NCBI RefSeq assembly: GCF_017814275.1
Contig: NZ_JAGIYQ010000005.1
Coordinates: 1-64,000, forward strand
Direction of reading: 5' to 3'
Source: Gottfriedia endophytica
GTDB taxonomy: Bacteria > Bacillota > Bacilli > Bacillales > Bacillaceae_G
DNA length: 64,000 nucleotides
Below the pieces are notes generated by a model that saw nothing but the letters and a program-made list of their open reading frames with translations, was not told where the DNA came from and did no database searches. The position numbers and the translations under genes were made by a program. Shown one piece after another: positions 46,295 to 54,857 of the stretch (position 1 is its first letter; each line of letters opens with the position of its first letter).

Positions 46295-47069
46295 TGTATT
46301 CACTCTCTACTTCTTCATTTTCTTCTACAAATAGACGAATATTATGTTCTTTTATTTTTTCCATAACAGTTTCATTAGGGGACTGATCTGTGATAATCAG
46401 ATCAATGTCAGCTAGATCACATACTCGATGTAAGAATTCCTTCTCAAACTTCGAAAAATCAGCTAGTAGGATGACTTGCCTTGCACAACTAATCATTTTT
46501 TTCTTTAAAAAAGCTTCCTCTTCATCTGGAGAAGTAACTCCTTCACCACTGATTCCACATGCCCCAAGAAATAATTGATCAACTTTAAAGTCATTCAGTG
46601 TCTCAATTGTTCTCGGACCTGTTAAATTTCTGTTTTTCCGATTAAATTTTCCTGGGAGTAAAAAAGTATTTATCTCCGTATGTTCTCCTAATAAATCAAC
46701 AAGATCAATCGAATTTGTAATGACATTTACACGTTTGTTTTCTATATATTTAGCTATCAAAGCGATTGTTGAAGATGTATCCATTAATAAATCATAATCA
46801 TCTTGAACAAACAACGCTGCTTTAAGTGCAATCTTCTCTTTACTTACTGTTGTTTTCCGCTCTTGATATTCAATTAAATTCCGATTAGCTGATGGAAGAG
46901 TTGCTCCACCCTTTACCCTTATGATTTCTCCACGTTCCTCAAGTTTTACAAGATCTCGCCTTGCTGTATCCTTTGAAACACCAAACATTTCACATATTTC
47001 TTCTAACATAATACTTTTATGAGAAGACAAATACGTTTTAATTGATGCAAGTCTATGTTCTTGATACAT
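46281..47069 (-). CDS. DeoR/GlpR-type regulator (DeoR-2)
   Basis: A 262-residue repressor: winged helix LEEICEMFGVSKDTARRDLVKLEERGEIIRVKGGATL and sensor domain with SSTIALIA, TNSIDLV and GACGISGEGVT. It is closest to DeoR-1 of this window. AAGGAG lies 9 bases before the ATG at 47069; the frame is open to 47159 but that stretch is not coding-like and holds part of a palindrome. It overlaps iolW by 14 bases, implying co-translation, and probably senses an inositol- or sugar-phosphate. Confidence 0.9.
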   Translation of the reverse strand: MYQEHRLASIKTYLSSHKSIMLEEICEMFGVSKDTARRDLVKLEERGEIIRVKGGATLPSANRNLIEYQERKTTVSKEKIALKAALFVQDDYDLLMDTSSTIALIAKYIENKRVNVITNSIDLVDLLGEHTEINTFLLPGKFNRKNRNLTGPRTIETLNDFKVDQLFLGACGISGEGVTSPDEEEAFLKKKMISCARQVILLADFSKFEKEFLHRVCDLADIDLIITDQSPNETVMEKIKEHNIRLFVEENEEVESEYNEKN

Positions 47070-47150
47070 TCTCAATATCTCCTTAGAAAAAAATGACTGC
47101 CTTTTAAGTATCTTTGAATCATTATATAACATTACAATGTAAAAAACCCA

Positions 47151-47190
47151 GAAAAACACTTAAAAAACTTAAGTTTTTTAAGTGTTTTTC
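47151..47190. promoter_or_regulatory. Perfect 40-bp palindrome, candidate DeoR-2 operator
   Basis: The 20 bases 47151-47170 are the exact reverse complement of 47171-47190, with no loop, centred on CTTAAG. It contains ACTTAA twice per arm pair. It sits in the 235-bp gap between the divergent DeoR-2 and SET genes, where no terminator is needed, so an operator is more likely. Confidence 0.65.
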
Positions 47191-47304
47191 TTCTATATAA
47201 CATACATACTAATAATAAATATGAAATTAGTTGCTTTCATCCTTATCAAATGGCAAACTAAATAAGAATAAAACTTCCTTGAAAGAAATGCATAGGTGAC
47301 AAAT

Positions 47305-47703
47305 ATGATTGAAATAAAAACTTCTAAACTTAGTAATGGAGAATTCAATAGAGGAGTATTTGCAAAACGTGATATAGCAAAAGGAGAACTGATCCATGAA
47401 GCACCAGTTATTTCCTATCCGAATGCAGAGCATGAACACATAGAGAAAACATTACTTGCTGATTATGCTTTTGAATATGGTATTAACCATTCTGCAATTC
47501 TATTAGGTTATGGCATGCTGTTTAATCATTCTTATACTGCCAATGCCACATATGATATCAACTTTGATAATCACACGTTTGACTTCTTTGCTTACACTGA
47601 TATAAAAGCAGGAGAAGAGATTACCATTAACTATAATGGTGAGATGGATAATATGGATCCGCTATGGTTTGATGTAGAGGAAAATGATACAAAAAAAGAA
47701 TAA
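47305..47703 (+). CDS. SET-domain protein
   Basis: A 132-residue single SET domain, the protein-lysine methyltransferase fold. GEFNRGVFAKRDIAKGELIHEAPVI is the N-flank; GYGMLFNHSYTANATYDI supplies the NH motif of the cofactor site; IKAGEEITINYNG is the ExxxxY end. Bacterial members are common but substrates are mostly unknown. I prefer ATG 47305 (AGGTGAC upstream) to GTG 47296. Divergent from DeoR-2. Confidence 0.85.
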   Translation: MIEIKTSKLSNGEFNRGVFAKRDIAKGELIHEAPVISYPNAEHEHIEKTLLADYAFEYGINHSAILLGYGMLFNHSYTANATYDINFDNHTFDFFAYTDIKAGEEITINYNGEMDNMDPLWFDVEENDTKKE

Positions 47704-47715
47704 GGTAATTTAAAT

Positions 47716-47748
47716 GAGGGTGTCCAAATTGTTGGATACTCTCTTTTT
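47716..47748 (+). terminator. Terminator of the SET gene
   Basis: GAGGGTGTCCAA (47716-47727) pairs with TTGGATACTCTC (47732-47743), then TTTTTT. Confidence 0.88.
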
Positions 47749-47823
47749 TATGTTTAATTCTTAACTTTTATCGAATTTAATTAAATAAATAGGTAAACCC
47801 TAATTTTGATGGAGGTGAATTAC

Positions 47824-47964
47824 TTGGACAACAAACCAATTCATTATGACGGTAGTGGAAACAGAATTGAAGATAACAACCTCGAGGAAATACTGAATGA
47901 TGCTTTCCTTGTGACTGATGAAATGAGACAATATATTAGCGGAACGCCTTATATTTTTGATTAG
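47824..47964 (+). CDS. Small acidic protein of 46 residues
   Basis: TTG start 5 bases after a near-perfect GGAGGTGA (47811-47818); the product reads MDNKPIHYDGSGNRI... to ...RQYISGTPYIFD and ends at TAG 47962. It has its own terminator at 47984. It is acidic, with no membrane segment and no recognised domain. Codon use, ribosome site and terminator together argue for a real small gene. Confidence 0.65.
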   Translation: MDNKPIHYDGSGNRIEDNNLEEILNDAFLVTDEMRQYISGTPYIFD

Positions 47965-47983
47965 AAACACTCAAATTTTAATA

Positions 47984-48010
47984 AAAAACTAGCCAAAATG
48001 GCTAGTTTTT
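47984..48010 (+). terminator. Terminator of the small gene
   Basis: AAAAACTAGCC (47984-47994) pairs with GGCTAGTTTTT (48000-48010). Confidence 0.88.
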
Positions 48011-48141
48011 ATTTCTTATGTAGGTGTTTTATATATCTGTATTTAAATACTGTGTAAAAATAAAGCTACTTGTCTTTTTTAGAAATTGAAACAATGATTT
48101 GAAAAAATGGGTTCACAAGTAATCCTGACATAAACCGCTTT

Positions 48142-48870
48142 TTAGACTATTGTACTGATTTTTATGAAATGATCGAAAAGTGCTTGCATCTCTTTGTATG
48201 TTTCACTCATTGACTCAGGGTGCCACTGGACAGCCACAAGGTATGGATGTTCTGTTCCTTCGATTGCTTCAATGACGCCGTCGTTCGCGCGAGACGTCAC
48301 AACAAGGTTTCCACCTAACTTATCAATTGCTTGATGATGAAGCGAATTCACACGTAAACGAGTTTTTTCTGTAATCAGGTGTAACCGACTTTCTAATTCC
48401 ACACAGACACCGTGGAATGGCATCGCTCTTGGGATAGTTTGTTCGTGCCTGTGTACAGTGTGTCCTTCTTGTTTGTGTAATGCAAGGTCTTGAATGAGTG
48501 TTCCGCCACATGCCACATTAATCAGTTGTAACCCTCTACATATCCCGAAAATTGGCTTTAATGTTTTTATGTATTCATTGAACAAGTTGATTTCAAATTC
48601 ATCACGTTCGGTTCGGAAAAAGCCGATACTCATATGTGGATCATTCCCATAAAATTGTGGATCAACATCTTCCCCACCACTGAAAATGATTCCGTCACAC
48701 ATTGAAACATATCTTTGAATCGCTTCTTCATCATTCACAACGGGGAGCATGACTGGAATCCCGCCAGCACGTTCTATTGCGCGATGGTAATCTTGATGGA
48801 CATAAACTCCTTCCATGTTATCGTTATGTTTCAAATAAGAAGTTGTAATGCCTATGATTGGTTTTTTCAT
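48142..48870 (-). CDS. PuuD-like class I glutamine amidotransferase (gamma-glutamyl-GABA hydrolase family)
   Basis: A 242-residue peptidase C26. The triad is visible: Cys111 in GICRGLQ, His217 and Glu219 in QWHPES. Enzymes of this type release glutamate from gamma-glutamyl-GABA or related conjugates in polyamine breakdown. GC content is above its neighbours. Just upstream on the same strand lies the relic of an amino-acid ABC ATPase, so this gene was probably once part of an uptake operon. Confidence 0.9.
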   Translation of the reverse strand: MKKPIIGITTSYLKHNDNMEGVYVHQDYHRAIERAGGIPVMLPVVNDEEAIQRYVSMCDGIIFSGGEDVDPQFYGNDPHMSIGFFRTERDEFEINLFNEYIKTLKPIFGICRGLQLINVACGGTLIQDLALHKQEGHTVHRHEQTIPRAMPFHGVCVELESRLHLITEKTRLRVNSLHHQAIDKLGGNLVVTSRANDGVIEAIEGTEHPYLVAVQWHPESMSETYKEMQALFDHFIKISTIV

Positions 48871-48912
48871 TTTTTCACTCTTTCTATTTTGTTTTTCTTT
48901 TCTTTTTTAAAT

Positions 48913-49165
48913 TTATAGAACTTTTTCTAAAAATGAACGAAGTCGTTCACTTTTTGCCCTGCCAAACACTTCAGTTGGCGAGACATCCTCTTCGACTAAT
49001 CCTTGATGCAAAAATAAAATACAATCTGCGACTTCATTTGCAAATCCCATTTCATGCGTCACAATTTCTCCGACCGTATCTGGATCAAGTGCACTCGTTG
49101 GTTCGTCAAATAACATCACTTTTGGTTTCATCACAAGCACCCTTCTAATTCTTCTAATGATTTTT
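48913..49165 (-). pseudogene. Relic of an amino-acid ABC transporter ATPase
   Basis: The frame reads VMKPKVMLFDEPTSALDPDTVGEI, the Walker B and D-loop of a GlnQ-type ATPase, then VTHEMGFANEVADCILFLHQGLVEED, the H-loop and C-terminus. The Walker A and signature halves are absent, and about 15-20 residues are missing between VGEI and VTHEM. The remaining piece cannot bind ATP. The 49166-49488 gap holds only a terminator at 49415. Confidence 0.85.
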
Positions 49166-49414
49166 ACTTACCTATTGTTTTCGACAAATTCTCTTAAAAA
49201 CCTTCGTATTTTTAGTATTTTCAGAAAATAAACCAAAAGTGCTTGCCTGTTAACAGCAGTACTTGAAAAGTGGGTAGGATATCACTCTATTGTTCTGTAC
49301 AATGAAATATTTTGGAGAACTAAAAGCGCAAAACTATTTAACGAATAAAACAATACAAAATATGGGGAAAATAGGAAGTTGAACGAATTCGAAATAAGAT
49401 TACTTATTGTGTAA

Positions 49415-49447
49415 ACAAAAAGCATCTGATTCATCAGATGCTTTTTA
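49415..49447 (-). terminator. Terminator of dsdA
   Basis: AAAAAGCATCTGA (49417-49429) pairs with TCAGATGCTTTTT (49434-49446). Confidence 0.88.
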
Positions 49448-49488
49448 CTAAACTATTTTTTAAATAATCATATCTTAAAAATAACCAT

Positions 49489-50829
49489 TTAAAGCGATAA
49501 GTTCTTACCTTTTCGATAATATTCTTCCATCGTTTCTTTTGGAACCATACTTCCACCAGTAGCCCACATAAGATGTGTAGCATTTTTCATTTTATCTGTT
49601 AAATGATGATTTTGAATATATTCTTTTCCTTCAGCCTCAGAAATTAACTTTACGGGTCCGAGTACACCAGCTAATGCAGAAGGCTCTAAGTAAATATTTT
49701 CTGAATCTGCCATTGTACTTAAAAGCCTAAATAACTCATCATCACTTACAGAATAACTTCCACTTAATAAAGGTTCGATTGTTCGGCCAACGAATCCGGA
49801 AGGTCTTCCTACTGCAAGGCCATCTGCTGATGTTATGTTATCAATTCCAAAGTCCTGTACAGAAACCTGGTCATGTAGACCTGTCACTAAGCCGAGTAAC
49901 ATACATGGAGAATGCGTTGGCTCCGCAAAAAAGCAATGTACTGAATCTTGGAAAATTAGTTTGAGTCCGAATGCTACTCCTCCAGGTCCACCACCTACCC
50001 CACATGGAAGGTAAACAAAAAGTGGATGGTTTTCATCAACTGTTATCTTTAAATCTTCTAATTGTTTTTTTAGTCGAATAGCTGCTACTGCATAGCCTAA
50101 AAACAAATCATGTGAATTTTCATCATCAACAAAATAACAATTCGGTAAGGAAAGTGCTTGCTTTCTTCCCTCTTCTACAGCTTTACTGTAGTCTTCTTTG
50201 TACTCAATAACTGTTACTCCCTTGCTTCTAAGAAGATCTTTTTTCCATTTCTTTGCATCAGCTGACATATGAACAGTCACTTTAAAACCTAATTTGGCAC
50301 TCATGATACCAATACTTAATCCTAAGTTTCCAGTAGAGCCAACTGCAATTGAGTATTCAGAAAAGAAGTTTTTAAATTCTTCACTATCTAAAACGGCGTA
50401 ATCAGTCTCATGCGTTAACAAACCTTGTTGAATTGCTAAATCCTCTGCATGTTTAAGAACCTCGTAAATACCGCCTCTTGCTTTAATCGAGCCTGAAATA
50501 GGAAGGGCATTGTCACATTTTAATAAAAAATTTCCCGGCAATGAAGCACCATACATTTGCTCTAGCTTTTGTTTCATATGTGGAATATCTGCAATAGGTG
50601 ATTCAATAATTCCATTCTGTTTACTTGTTTCAGGAAAAACCTTTGCTATATAAGGAGCGAAACGATTTAATCTTTCCTCTGCATCCTTTACATTTCCATC
50701 ATTAAGTGGTAGATTTTTTATCCCCGCTTGAAATGGTTCATATTTTGGATTTATCCATAATACTTCTTTTAAATCAATCAAATCTTTTATTAAAGAATTT
50801 TCGTCTGTCCATTCTTGGATAGTCTTCAT
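49489..50829 (-). CDS. dsdA: D-serine ammonia-lyase (dehydratase)
   Basis: A 446-residue PLP enzyme that converts D-serine to pyruvate and ammonia. The PLP lysine is Lys116 in [14 protein letters not shown]; the phosphate cup follows in [12 protein letters not shown], and [15 protein letters not shown] and [14 protein letters not shown]-like ends are typical of DsdA. Full length. It precedes an SMR gene on the same strand with a 90-base gap and is the most downstream gene of the run. Confidence 0.93.
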   Translation of the reverse strand: MKTIQEWTDENSLIKDLIDLKEVLWINPKYEPFQAGIKNLPLNDGNVKDAEERLNRFAPYIAKVFPETSKQNGIIESPIADIPHMKQKLEQMYGASLPGNFLLKCDNALPISGSIKARGGIYEVLKHAEDLAIQQGLLTHETDYAVLDSEEFKNFFSEYSIAVGSTGNLGLSIGIMSAKLGFKVTVHMSADAKKWKKDLLRSKGVTVIEYKEDYSKAVEEGRKQALSLPNCYFVDDENSHDLFLGYAVAAIRLKKQLEDLKITVDENHPLFVYLPCGVGGGPGGVAFGLKLIFQDSVHCFFAEPTHSPCMLLGLVTGLHDQVSVQDFGIDNITSADGLAVGRPSGFVGRTIEPLLSGSYSVSDDELFRLLSTMADSENIYLEPSALAGVLGPVKLISEAEGKEYIQNHHLTDKMKNATHLMWATGGSMVPKETMEEYYRKGKNLSL

Positions 50830-50919
50830 TACTCTTCACCTCTATAGTGATTGTACATTTTTTTTAGCTTCTTAACAGCTTATAATATTCTCATTTTTTA
50901 AATTTTTCTCAACCTACTT

Positions 50920-51234
50920 TTAAGAAGTCATTTTTATCCCAATTGCCCCTACAATAATAAACATAATCATTAAAATTCTTAATAAGTTTCGAGATTCATT
51001 AAAGAAGATCATTCCAATGATTACACTTCCAACAGAGCCAATACCAGTCCAAATTGCATATGCAGTCCCTACTGGAAGAGAAATTAATGACAATGAGAGA
51101 AAATAAAAGCTTAAACTTCCAAAGATAAGACAGGAGATAGAAGGAAGCAGTCTTTTAAAACCTTCAGCACGTTTTAAACTTATAACACTACCAATCTCAG
51201 CAAATCCGGCAATCAGAAGAAAAATCCATGACAT
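50920..51234 (-). CDS. Small multidrug resistance (SMR) protein, subunit B
   Basis: A 104-residue four-helix transporter. The essential membrane glutamate is in AGFAEIGSVISLK; AYAIWTGIGSVGSVIIGMIFF is the family core. It starts (AGGAG 8 bases upstream) a few bases after its partner, so the pair is likely co-translated as a heterodimer, as in YkkCD or EbrAB. Confidence 0.88.
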   Translation of the reverse strand: MSWIFLLIAGFAEIGSVISLKRAEGFKRLLPSISCLIFGSLSFYFLSLSLISLPVGTAYAIWTGIGSVGSVIIGMIFFNESRNLLRILMIMFIIVGAIGIKMTS

Positions 51235-51245
51235 CGAATCATCTC

Positions 51246-51605
51246 CTAACATTGTTCATATCGTTTTATATTCTTTAATTCTTTCGGTTCTTCTGGAATA
51301 ACTCTCAGTCCAATGATCCCAACAATTATTAATGTCACAAAAAATACTTTCCATGGGGTAATTGTCTCTCCCCAAAAAATAGCACCAGTAATGACAGTCC
51401 CGACCGTACCTATACCAGTAAAAATGGCATAACCTGTCCCTATTGGGATTGAATGTAATGCTTTCGAAAGTAAATAGAAACTGAAAATTACAACAATAAT
51501 TGTTGCTATACTAGGAATAAGAATGGTAAAACCATGTGAATATTTTAGTCCGATCACCCATACAATTTCTAAAAATCCTGCTATTAAAATGTATACCCAT
51601 GACAT
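51246..51605 (-). CDS. Small multidrug resistance (SMR) protein, subunit A (SugE/Gdx-like)
   Basis: A 119-residue four-helix transporter with a charged C-terminal extension. The motif AGFLEIVWVIGLKYSHGF matches the SugE/Gdx group (guanidinium exporters); YAIFTGIGTVGTVITGAIFW is the core. Only 71 bases separate it from the HAD gene, and no guanidine riboswitch structure is seen there. Cargo is probably guanidinium or a cationic drug. Confidence 0.88.
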   Translation of the reverse strand: MSWVYILIAGFLEIVWVIGLKYSHGFTILIPSIATIIVVIFSFYLLSKALHSIPIGTGYAIFTGIGTVGTVITGAIFWGETITPWKVFFVTLIIVGIIGLRVIPEEPKELKNIKRYEQC

Positions 51606-51676
51606 ACAATCATTCTCTCCCTCGATATTACCGCTGTTACATTTTAAAAGTTAAAGTCTGTTAATTTCATTAAAAT

Positions 51677-52549
51677 TTATTTTGAAGGCGCAAACGTCAA
51701 CAAATAGCGATAGATTGCATGGGCTACTCCATTTTCATCATTACTTAAGGTTGTTGTTGTACATACATCTTTAATAACATCTTTCGCATTTCCCATTGCT
51801 ACACTATATGGAACTTTCTCGAACATAGGTAAATCATTATTGCTGTCACCGATTGCCATTGCTCGATCTAATGAACCATTCATTAGAAAAGCTAATTTTT
51901 CAAGAGCTAAACCTTTTGATGCACCATTACTAGTAACTTCAATATTATGATCAGCAGATGAAACAACCCTCAATTCTTTAAATTGATCGAATTGATTCCA
52001 TGCTTCTGCTAATTTCTTTTTATCAAATGAACCGACTAAAATATTGTAAAATTCTTCTTCATTTTTTAAGATATCACGGTAGTTTTCTACTAAAACATAT
52101 CCAAATTGATCGAACTGTCTTTCAGCTACCTCAACAATTTCTTGCATTTCGATGTCTAAATCCATACTTTTGAATTGATTTATCTCTTTTTGGAATTGTT
52201 CTTGTCTTTGTCTAGTGGTAAAAATACCTTTATCTGTAAACACTTCATAATAGAAATTTCGTTCTTCTAGCCATTCTATAATCGATTCAACACGCTCTTT
52301 AGCTAGTTTAATAGAGGAGATACATTTTCCTTCTTTTGAATGAATAGTAGATCCATTTGTGCCGATAACTGGTAGAGAAATCCCAGCTTTTTCACAAATT
52401 GATTGAACGTCAAAGTATGCACGTCCTGTTGAAATAACAACTTCAATTCCTTTTTCTTGTGCATATTTAATCGCTTTAATATTTTCTTCACTTATTACAT
52501 TATTGTCATTTAACAAAGTTCCATCTAAATCTATCGCAATAAATCCCAT
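51677..52549 (-). CDS. Cof-type HAD-IIB hydrolase
   Basis: A 290-residue phosphatase, paralogue of the gene at 38280 (same length and motif spacing). DLDGTLLND (motif I), STGRAYFD, Lys in ASKGLALEKL and GDSNNDLPMF are present. AAGGAG precedes the ATG at 52549. It is the first gene of a run that continues with the SMR pair. No DeoR regulator is adjacent here. Confidence 0.9.
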   Translation of the reverse strand: MGFIAIDLDGTLLNDNNVISEENIKAIKYAQEKGIEVVISTGRAYFDVQSICEKAGISLPVIGTNGSTIHSKEGKCISSIKLAKERVESIIEWLEERNFYYEVFTDKGIFTTRQRQEQFQKEINQFKSMDLDIEMQEIVEVAERQFDQFGYVLVENYRDILKNEEEFYNILVGSFDKKKLAEAWNQFDQFKELRVVSSADHNIEVTSNGASKGLALEKLAFLMNGSLDRAMAIGDSNNDLPMFEKVPYSVAMGNAKDVIKDVCTTTTLSNDENGVAHAIYRYLLTFAPSK

Positions 52550-52616
52550 GGTGCAGATCTCCTTTATCAATCAATCTATTAAATTCTTAGTTCCTACTTG
52601 ATATCAATATAATTTT

Positions 52617-52839
52617 GCTGTTTTCGTATACTTTGTTGCATTTCAGTATGTGTAAGTTGATTTCCACTCCAGGATGCTCGCTTTCCTAGGGGCGTGAGCT
52701 GAGCCTCCTCGTCGCATACGCTCCTGTGGGGTCTCAGCCTTCCCGCATCTCCCACAGGAGACGAGCATCCTTCCGTTCCAATCAACTTCTATCATTTAAA
52801 TTACAAAACTTAAAAGTAACCCTCTTTAAAATAAGAGCC
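52617..52839 (+). repeat. GC-rich long-hairpin repeat, copy B
   Basis: About 223 bp, from GCTGTTTTCGTATA to AAGAGCC. AAGTTGATT near the left pairs with AATCAACTT near the right, TGCTCG with CGAGCA, and GCTGAGCC with GGTCTCAGC inside. The ends GGCTNTTTT and AAAAGAGCC are imperfect inverted repeats. It fills the gap between the HAD gene and the DeoR-3 operon. Confidence 0.82.
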
Positions 52840-52882
52840 TTAAAAAAATAACAAACTTTTAGAAAAGACCTTAAAATTTAAT

Positions 52883-52914
52883 TAAAAAAGAGAGAATCTT
52901 CTTTTCACTCTCTC
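52883..52914 (-). terminator. Terminator of the DeoR-3/ABC operon
   Basis: On the minus strand GAGAGA pairs with TCTCTC around a 12-14 base loop and is followed by TTTTTT. Confidence 0.65.
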
Positions 52915-52928
52915 CCTTTGTCGAATAT

Positions 52929-53711
52929 CTATACTTGAATCCAATTGATTTCTTCTAATTTTGAATGATTTTTCCAAGAATCTGGAAAAGGTTGTTCACA
53001 AATAATCACATCGACTTTATCAAGAGGACAAACTTTACAAAATGTATCGACACCCATTTTTGAGTAATCAGTTAGTAGGATAATTTGCTTTGAAACTCCG
53101 ACCATCTTACGAGAAACCAAAGTTTCGTGTAAATGATAGTTACTAACACCGTTTTGAAGAGATACGCCACCAGCTGAAATGAAAGCTTTATCAATATTAA
53201 ATTGACTTAACATTTGTTCTGTGAGACTTCCGCTAATGGACTGCTGCTTCGGATCAATTTGTCCACCAAGTAACAAGACTTGACCTGTAAACTTATTTTG
53301 ATTTAGCGTTTCAGTCAACACAGATGACACAGGAAGAGAATTTGTTATGATTGTAATGTCTTCTTTATTTTCAACACACTTAGCAAATTCAAGCATAGTT
53401 GTCCCTGCATCAATGACAATGACATCTCCGTTAGAAATAAGGTCAACTGCTTTTTTACCGATTTGAACTTTCGCATCTTGATTCACAGTTGTACGATGCG
53501 TAAATGGTGGCTCTTCAAATTGAAAAACTGATTTAATCGCTCCGCCATAAACTCGCTTTAGCAGCCCTTTTTCCTCTAATATCATCAAATCACGTCGAAT
53601 CGTTTCCTCTGAAACCTGAAATTGGTAAACTAATTCCATGACTTTTACTTTTCCTACTTTGTTAAGTTCTATTAATATTTCATTCTTTCTTTCTTCTGGC
53701 AAAACAGACAT
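52929..53711 (-). CDS. DeoR/GlpR-type regulator (DeoR-3) of the organophosphorus ABC operon
   Basis: A 260-residue repressor: HTH VMELVYQFQVSEETIRRDLMILEEKGLLKRVYGGAI, sensor domain with DAGTTMLEFAK, TNSLPVS, LLGGQIDPKQQSISG. GAGGGAG precedes the ATG. It is the last gene of the operon and differs more from DeoR-1 and DeoR-2 than they do from each other. A phosphorylated ligand is expected for the family, which fits an operon with an AP-superfamily hydrolase. Confidence 0.9.
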   Translation of the reverse strand: MSVLPEERKNEILIELNKVGKVKVMELVYQFQVSEETIRRDLMILEEKGLLKRVYGGAIKSVFQFEEPPFTHRTTVNQDAKVQIGKKAVDLISNGDVIVIDAGTTMLEFAKCVENKEDITIITNSLPVSSVLTETLNQNKFTGQVLLLGGQIDPKQQSISGSLTEQMLSQFNIDKAFISAGGVSLQNGVSNYHLHETLVSRKMVGVSKQIILLTDYSKMGVDTFCKVCPLDKVDVIICEQPFPDSWKNHSKLEEINWIQV

Positions 53712-53756
53712 ATTTCTCCCTCATCCTCTTTTAATTATTTATCCCGCTATTTGCGG

Positions 53757-53846
53757 GCAGTAAGACCCCCACCTCAAGATTAAGAGAGATGCGAAGAAGA
53801 TAGGTGAGGGATAAAGAAAACCCCCACTGATGGAAGTTTCACTTTA
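53757..53846 (+). repeat. Dispersed hairpin repeat, copy 2 (between the ATPase and DeoR-3)
   Basis: Same blocks as 6276-6405 but inverted. CCCCCACCT (53766-53774), AGGTGAGGG (53802-53810) and CCCCCACTG (53821-53829) allow the middle block to pair with either flank, a mutually exclusive choice. A separate CCCGC/GCGGG hairpin lies at 53743-53757. All of this is in the operon's leader to DeoR-3. Confidence 0.65.
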
Positions 53847-54857
53847 TAAAATAATACATTCTTTTTTCGGTACGAGAATATGCACGAATGCTCCTTGCTC
53901 AAACATTTCTCCTCTATGGTGTAGATAATCGACATGGAAAACTTCTTCTTCTGTTTCAACCTCATATCTTAAAACATTCCCTGTCATTGTTACATCTTTT
54001 ACGATTCCTTTAATTCCAAAGTTATCTTTTAAATCGATGCTTTCCTCACCAGCAGACACTAATTTTATAACTTCAGGACGAACAGCGACATCATTTCCTT
54101 TTAATTCTGTGCTGCGAACAAGTTTATTGAAAACCTCTATATTATAAACATTATAATTTCCGATAAATTTTGCAACAAATGTATTGGCAGGAGTAGTATA
54201 GATTTCTGATGGAGTACCAGATTGTTCAACGTTGCCTTTATTCATGACAAAGATGCGATCAGACATTGTCATTGCTTCTTCTTGATCATGTGTAACAAAA
54301 ATCGTTGTGATATCTAATTCCTTCTGAATTCTCTTCAATTCTTTTTGTAAACTTTTTCTAATTTTCGCATCCAATGCACTTAAAGGCTCATCTAATAATA
54401 GTACTTTCGGTTCCATAACTAGCGCACGAGCAAGAGCAACCCTCTGCTGTTGTCCACCAGATAATTGATGTGGATAAGACTTTTCTTTACCATTTAAATC
54501 GACCATTTCAATCATCTTTTTTACTTTTGCATTTATATCTTTTGCTTTCTTCATTTTCAGTCCGTATGCAATATTATCAAAAACAGTCATATTCGGAAAA
54601 AGTGCATATGACTGAAACACCATTCCAACTTCACGCTGACGTGGTGATAAATTCGTTATATCTTTTCCATCAATTAAGATTTTACCTACATCTACATCTT
54701 CAAGTCCGGCGATTGAACGTAATAATGTACTTTTTCCACATCCACTTTGTCCAAGAAGTGTTACAAATTCTCCTTTTTGCAATGTTAAAGAAATATTATT
54801 TAAAACAACTTGATTGTCATATCCCTTTTTCACTTGATCGATGGTTACAAAGCTCAT
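53844..54857 (-). CDS. ABC importer ATPase
   Basis: A 337-residue ATPase of the CUT1/spermidine-2-aminoethylphosphonate class. Walker A GQSGCGKST (36-44), Q-loop FQSYALFPN, signature LSGGQ (132-136), Walker B VLLLDE (152-157) and the switch His. A C-terminal TOBE-like domain (about 240-337) is present. Its ATG overlaps the stop of permease 2 by one base. Confidence 0.9.
   Translation of the reverse strand: MSFVTIDQVKKGYDNQVVLNNISLTLQKGEFVTLLGQSGCGKSTLLRSIAGLEDVDVGKILIDGKDITNLSPRQREVGMVFQSYALFPNMTVFDNIAYGLKMKKAKDINAKVKKMIEMVDLNGKEKSYPHQLSGGQQQRVALARALVMEPKVLLLDEPLSALDAKIRKSLQKELKRIQKELDITTIFVTHDQEEAMTMSDRIFVMNKGNVEQSGTPSEIYTTPANTFVAKFIGNYNVYNIEVFNKLVRSTELKGNDVAVRPEVIKLVSAGEESIDLKDNFGIKGIVKDVTMTGNVLRYEVETEEEVFHVDYLHHRGEMFEQGAFVHILVPKKECIIL

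Noticed and set aside
46281-47159. DeoR-2 extended N-terminus from 47159
   Set aside because: The 30 extra residues are unlike any DeoR start, the region overlaps the palindrome, and AAGGAG sits before the ATG at 47069.
47151-47190. Bidirectional terminator instead of operator
   Set aside because: It lies between divergent starts, where no transcript ends; the sequence has no loop. A terminator role cannot be completely excluded.
51606-51676. Guanidine riboswitch upstream of the SMR pair
   Set aside because: The gap is only 71 bases with no recognisable guanidine-I core, although the proteins resemble guanidinium exporters.
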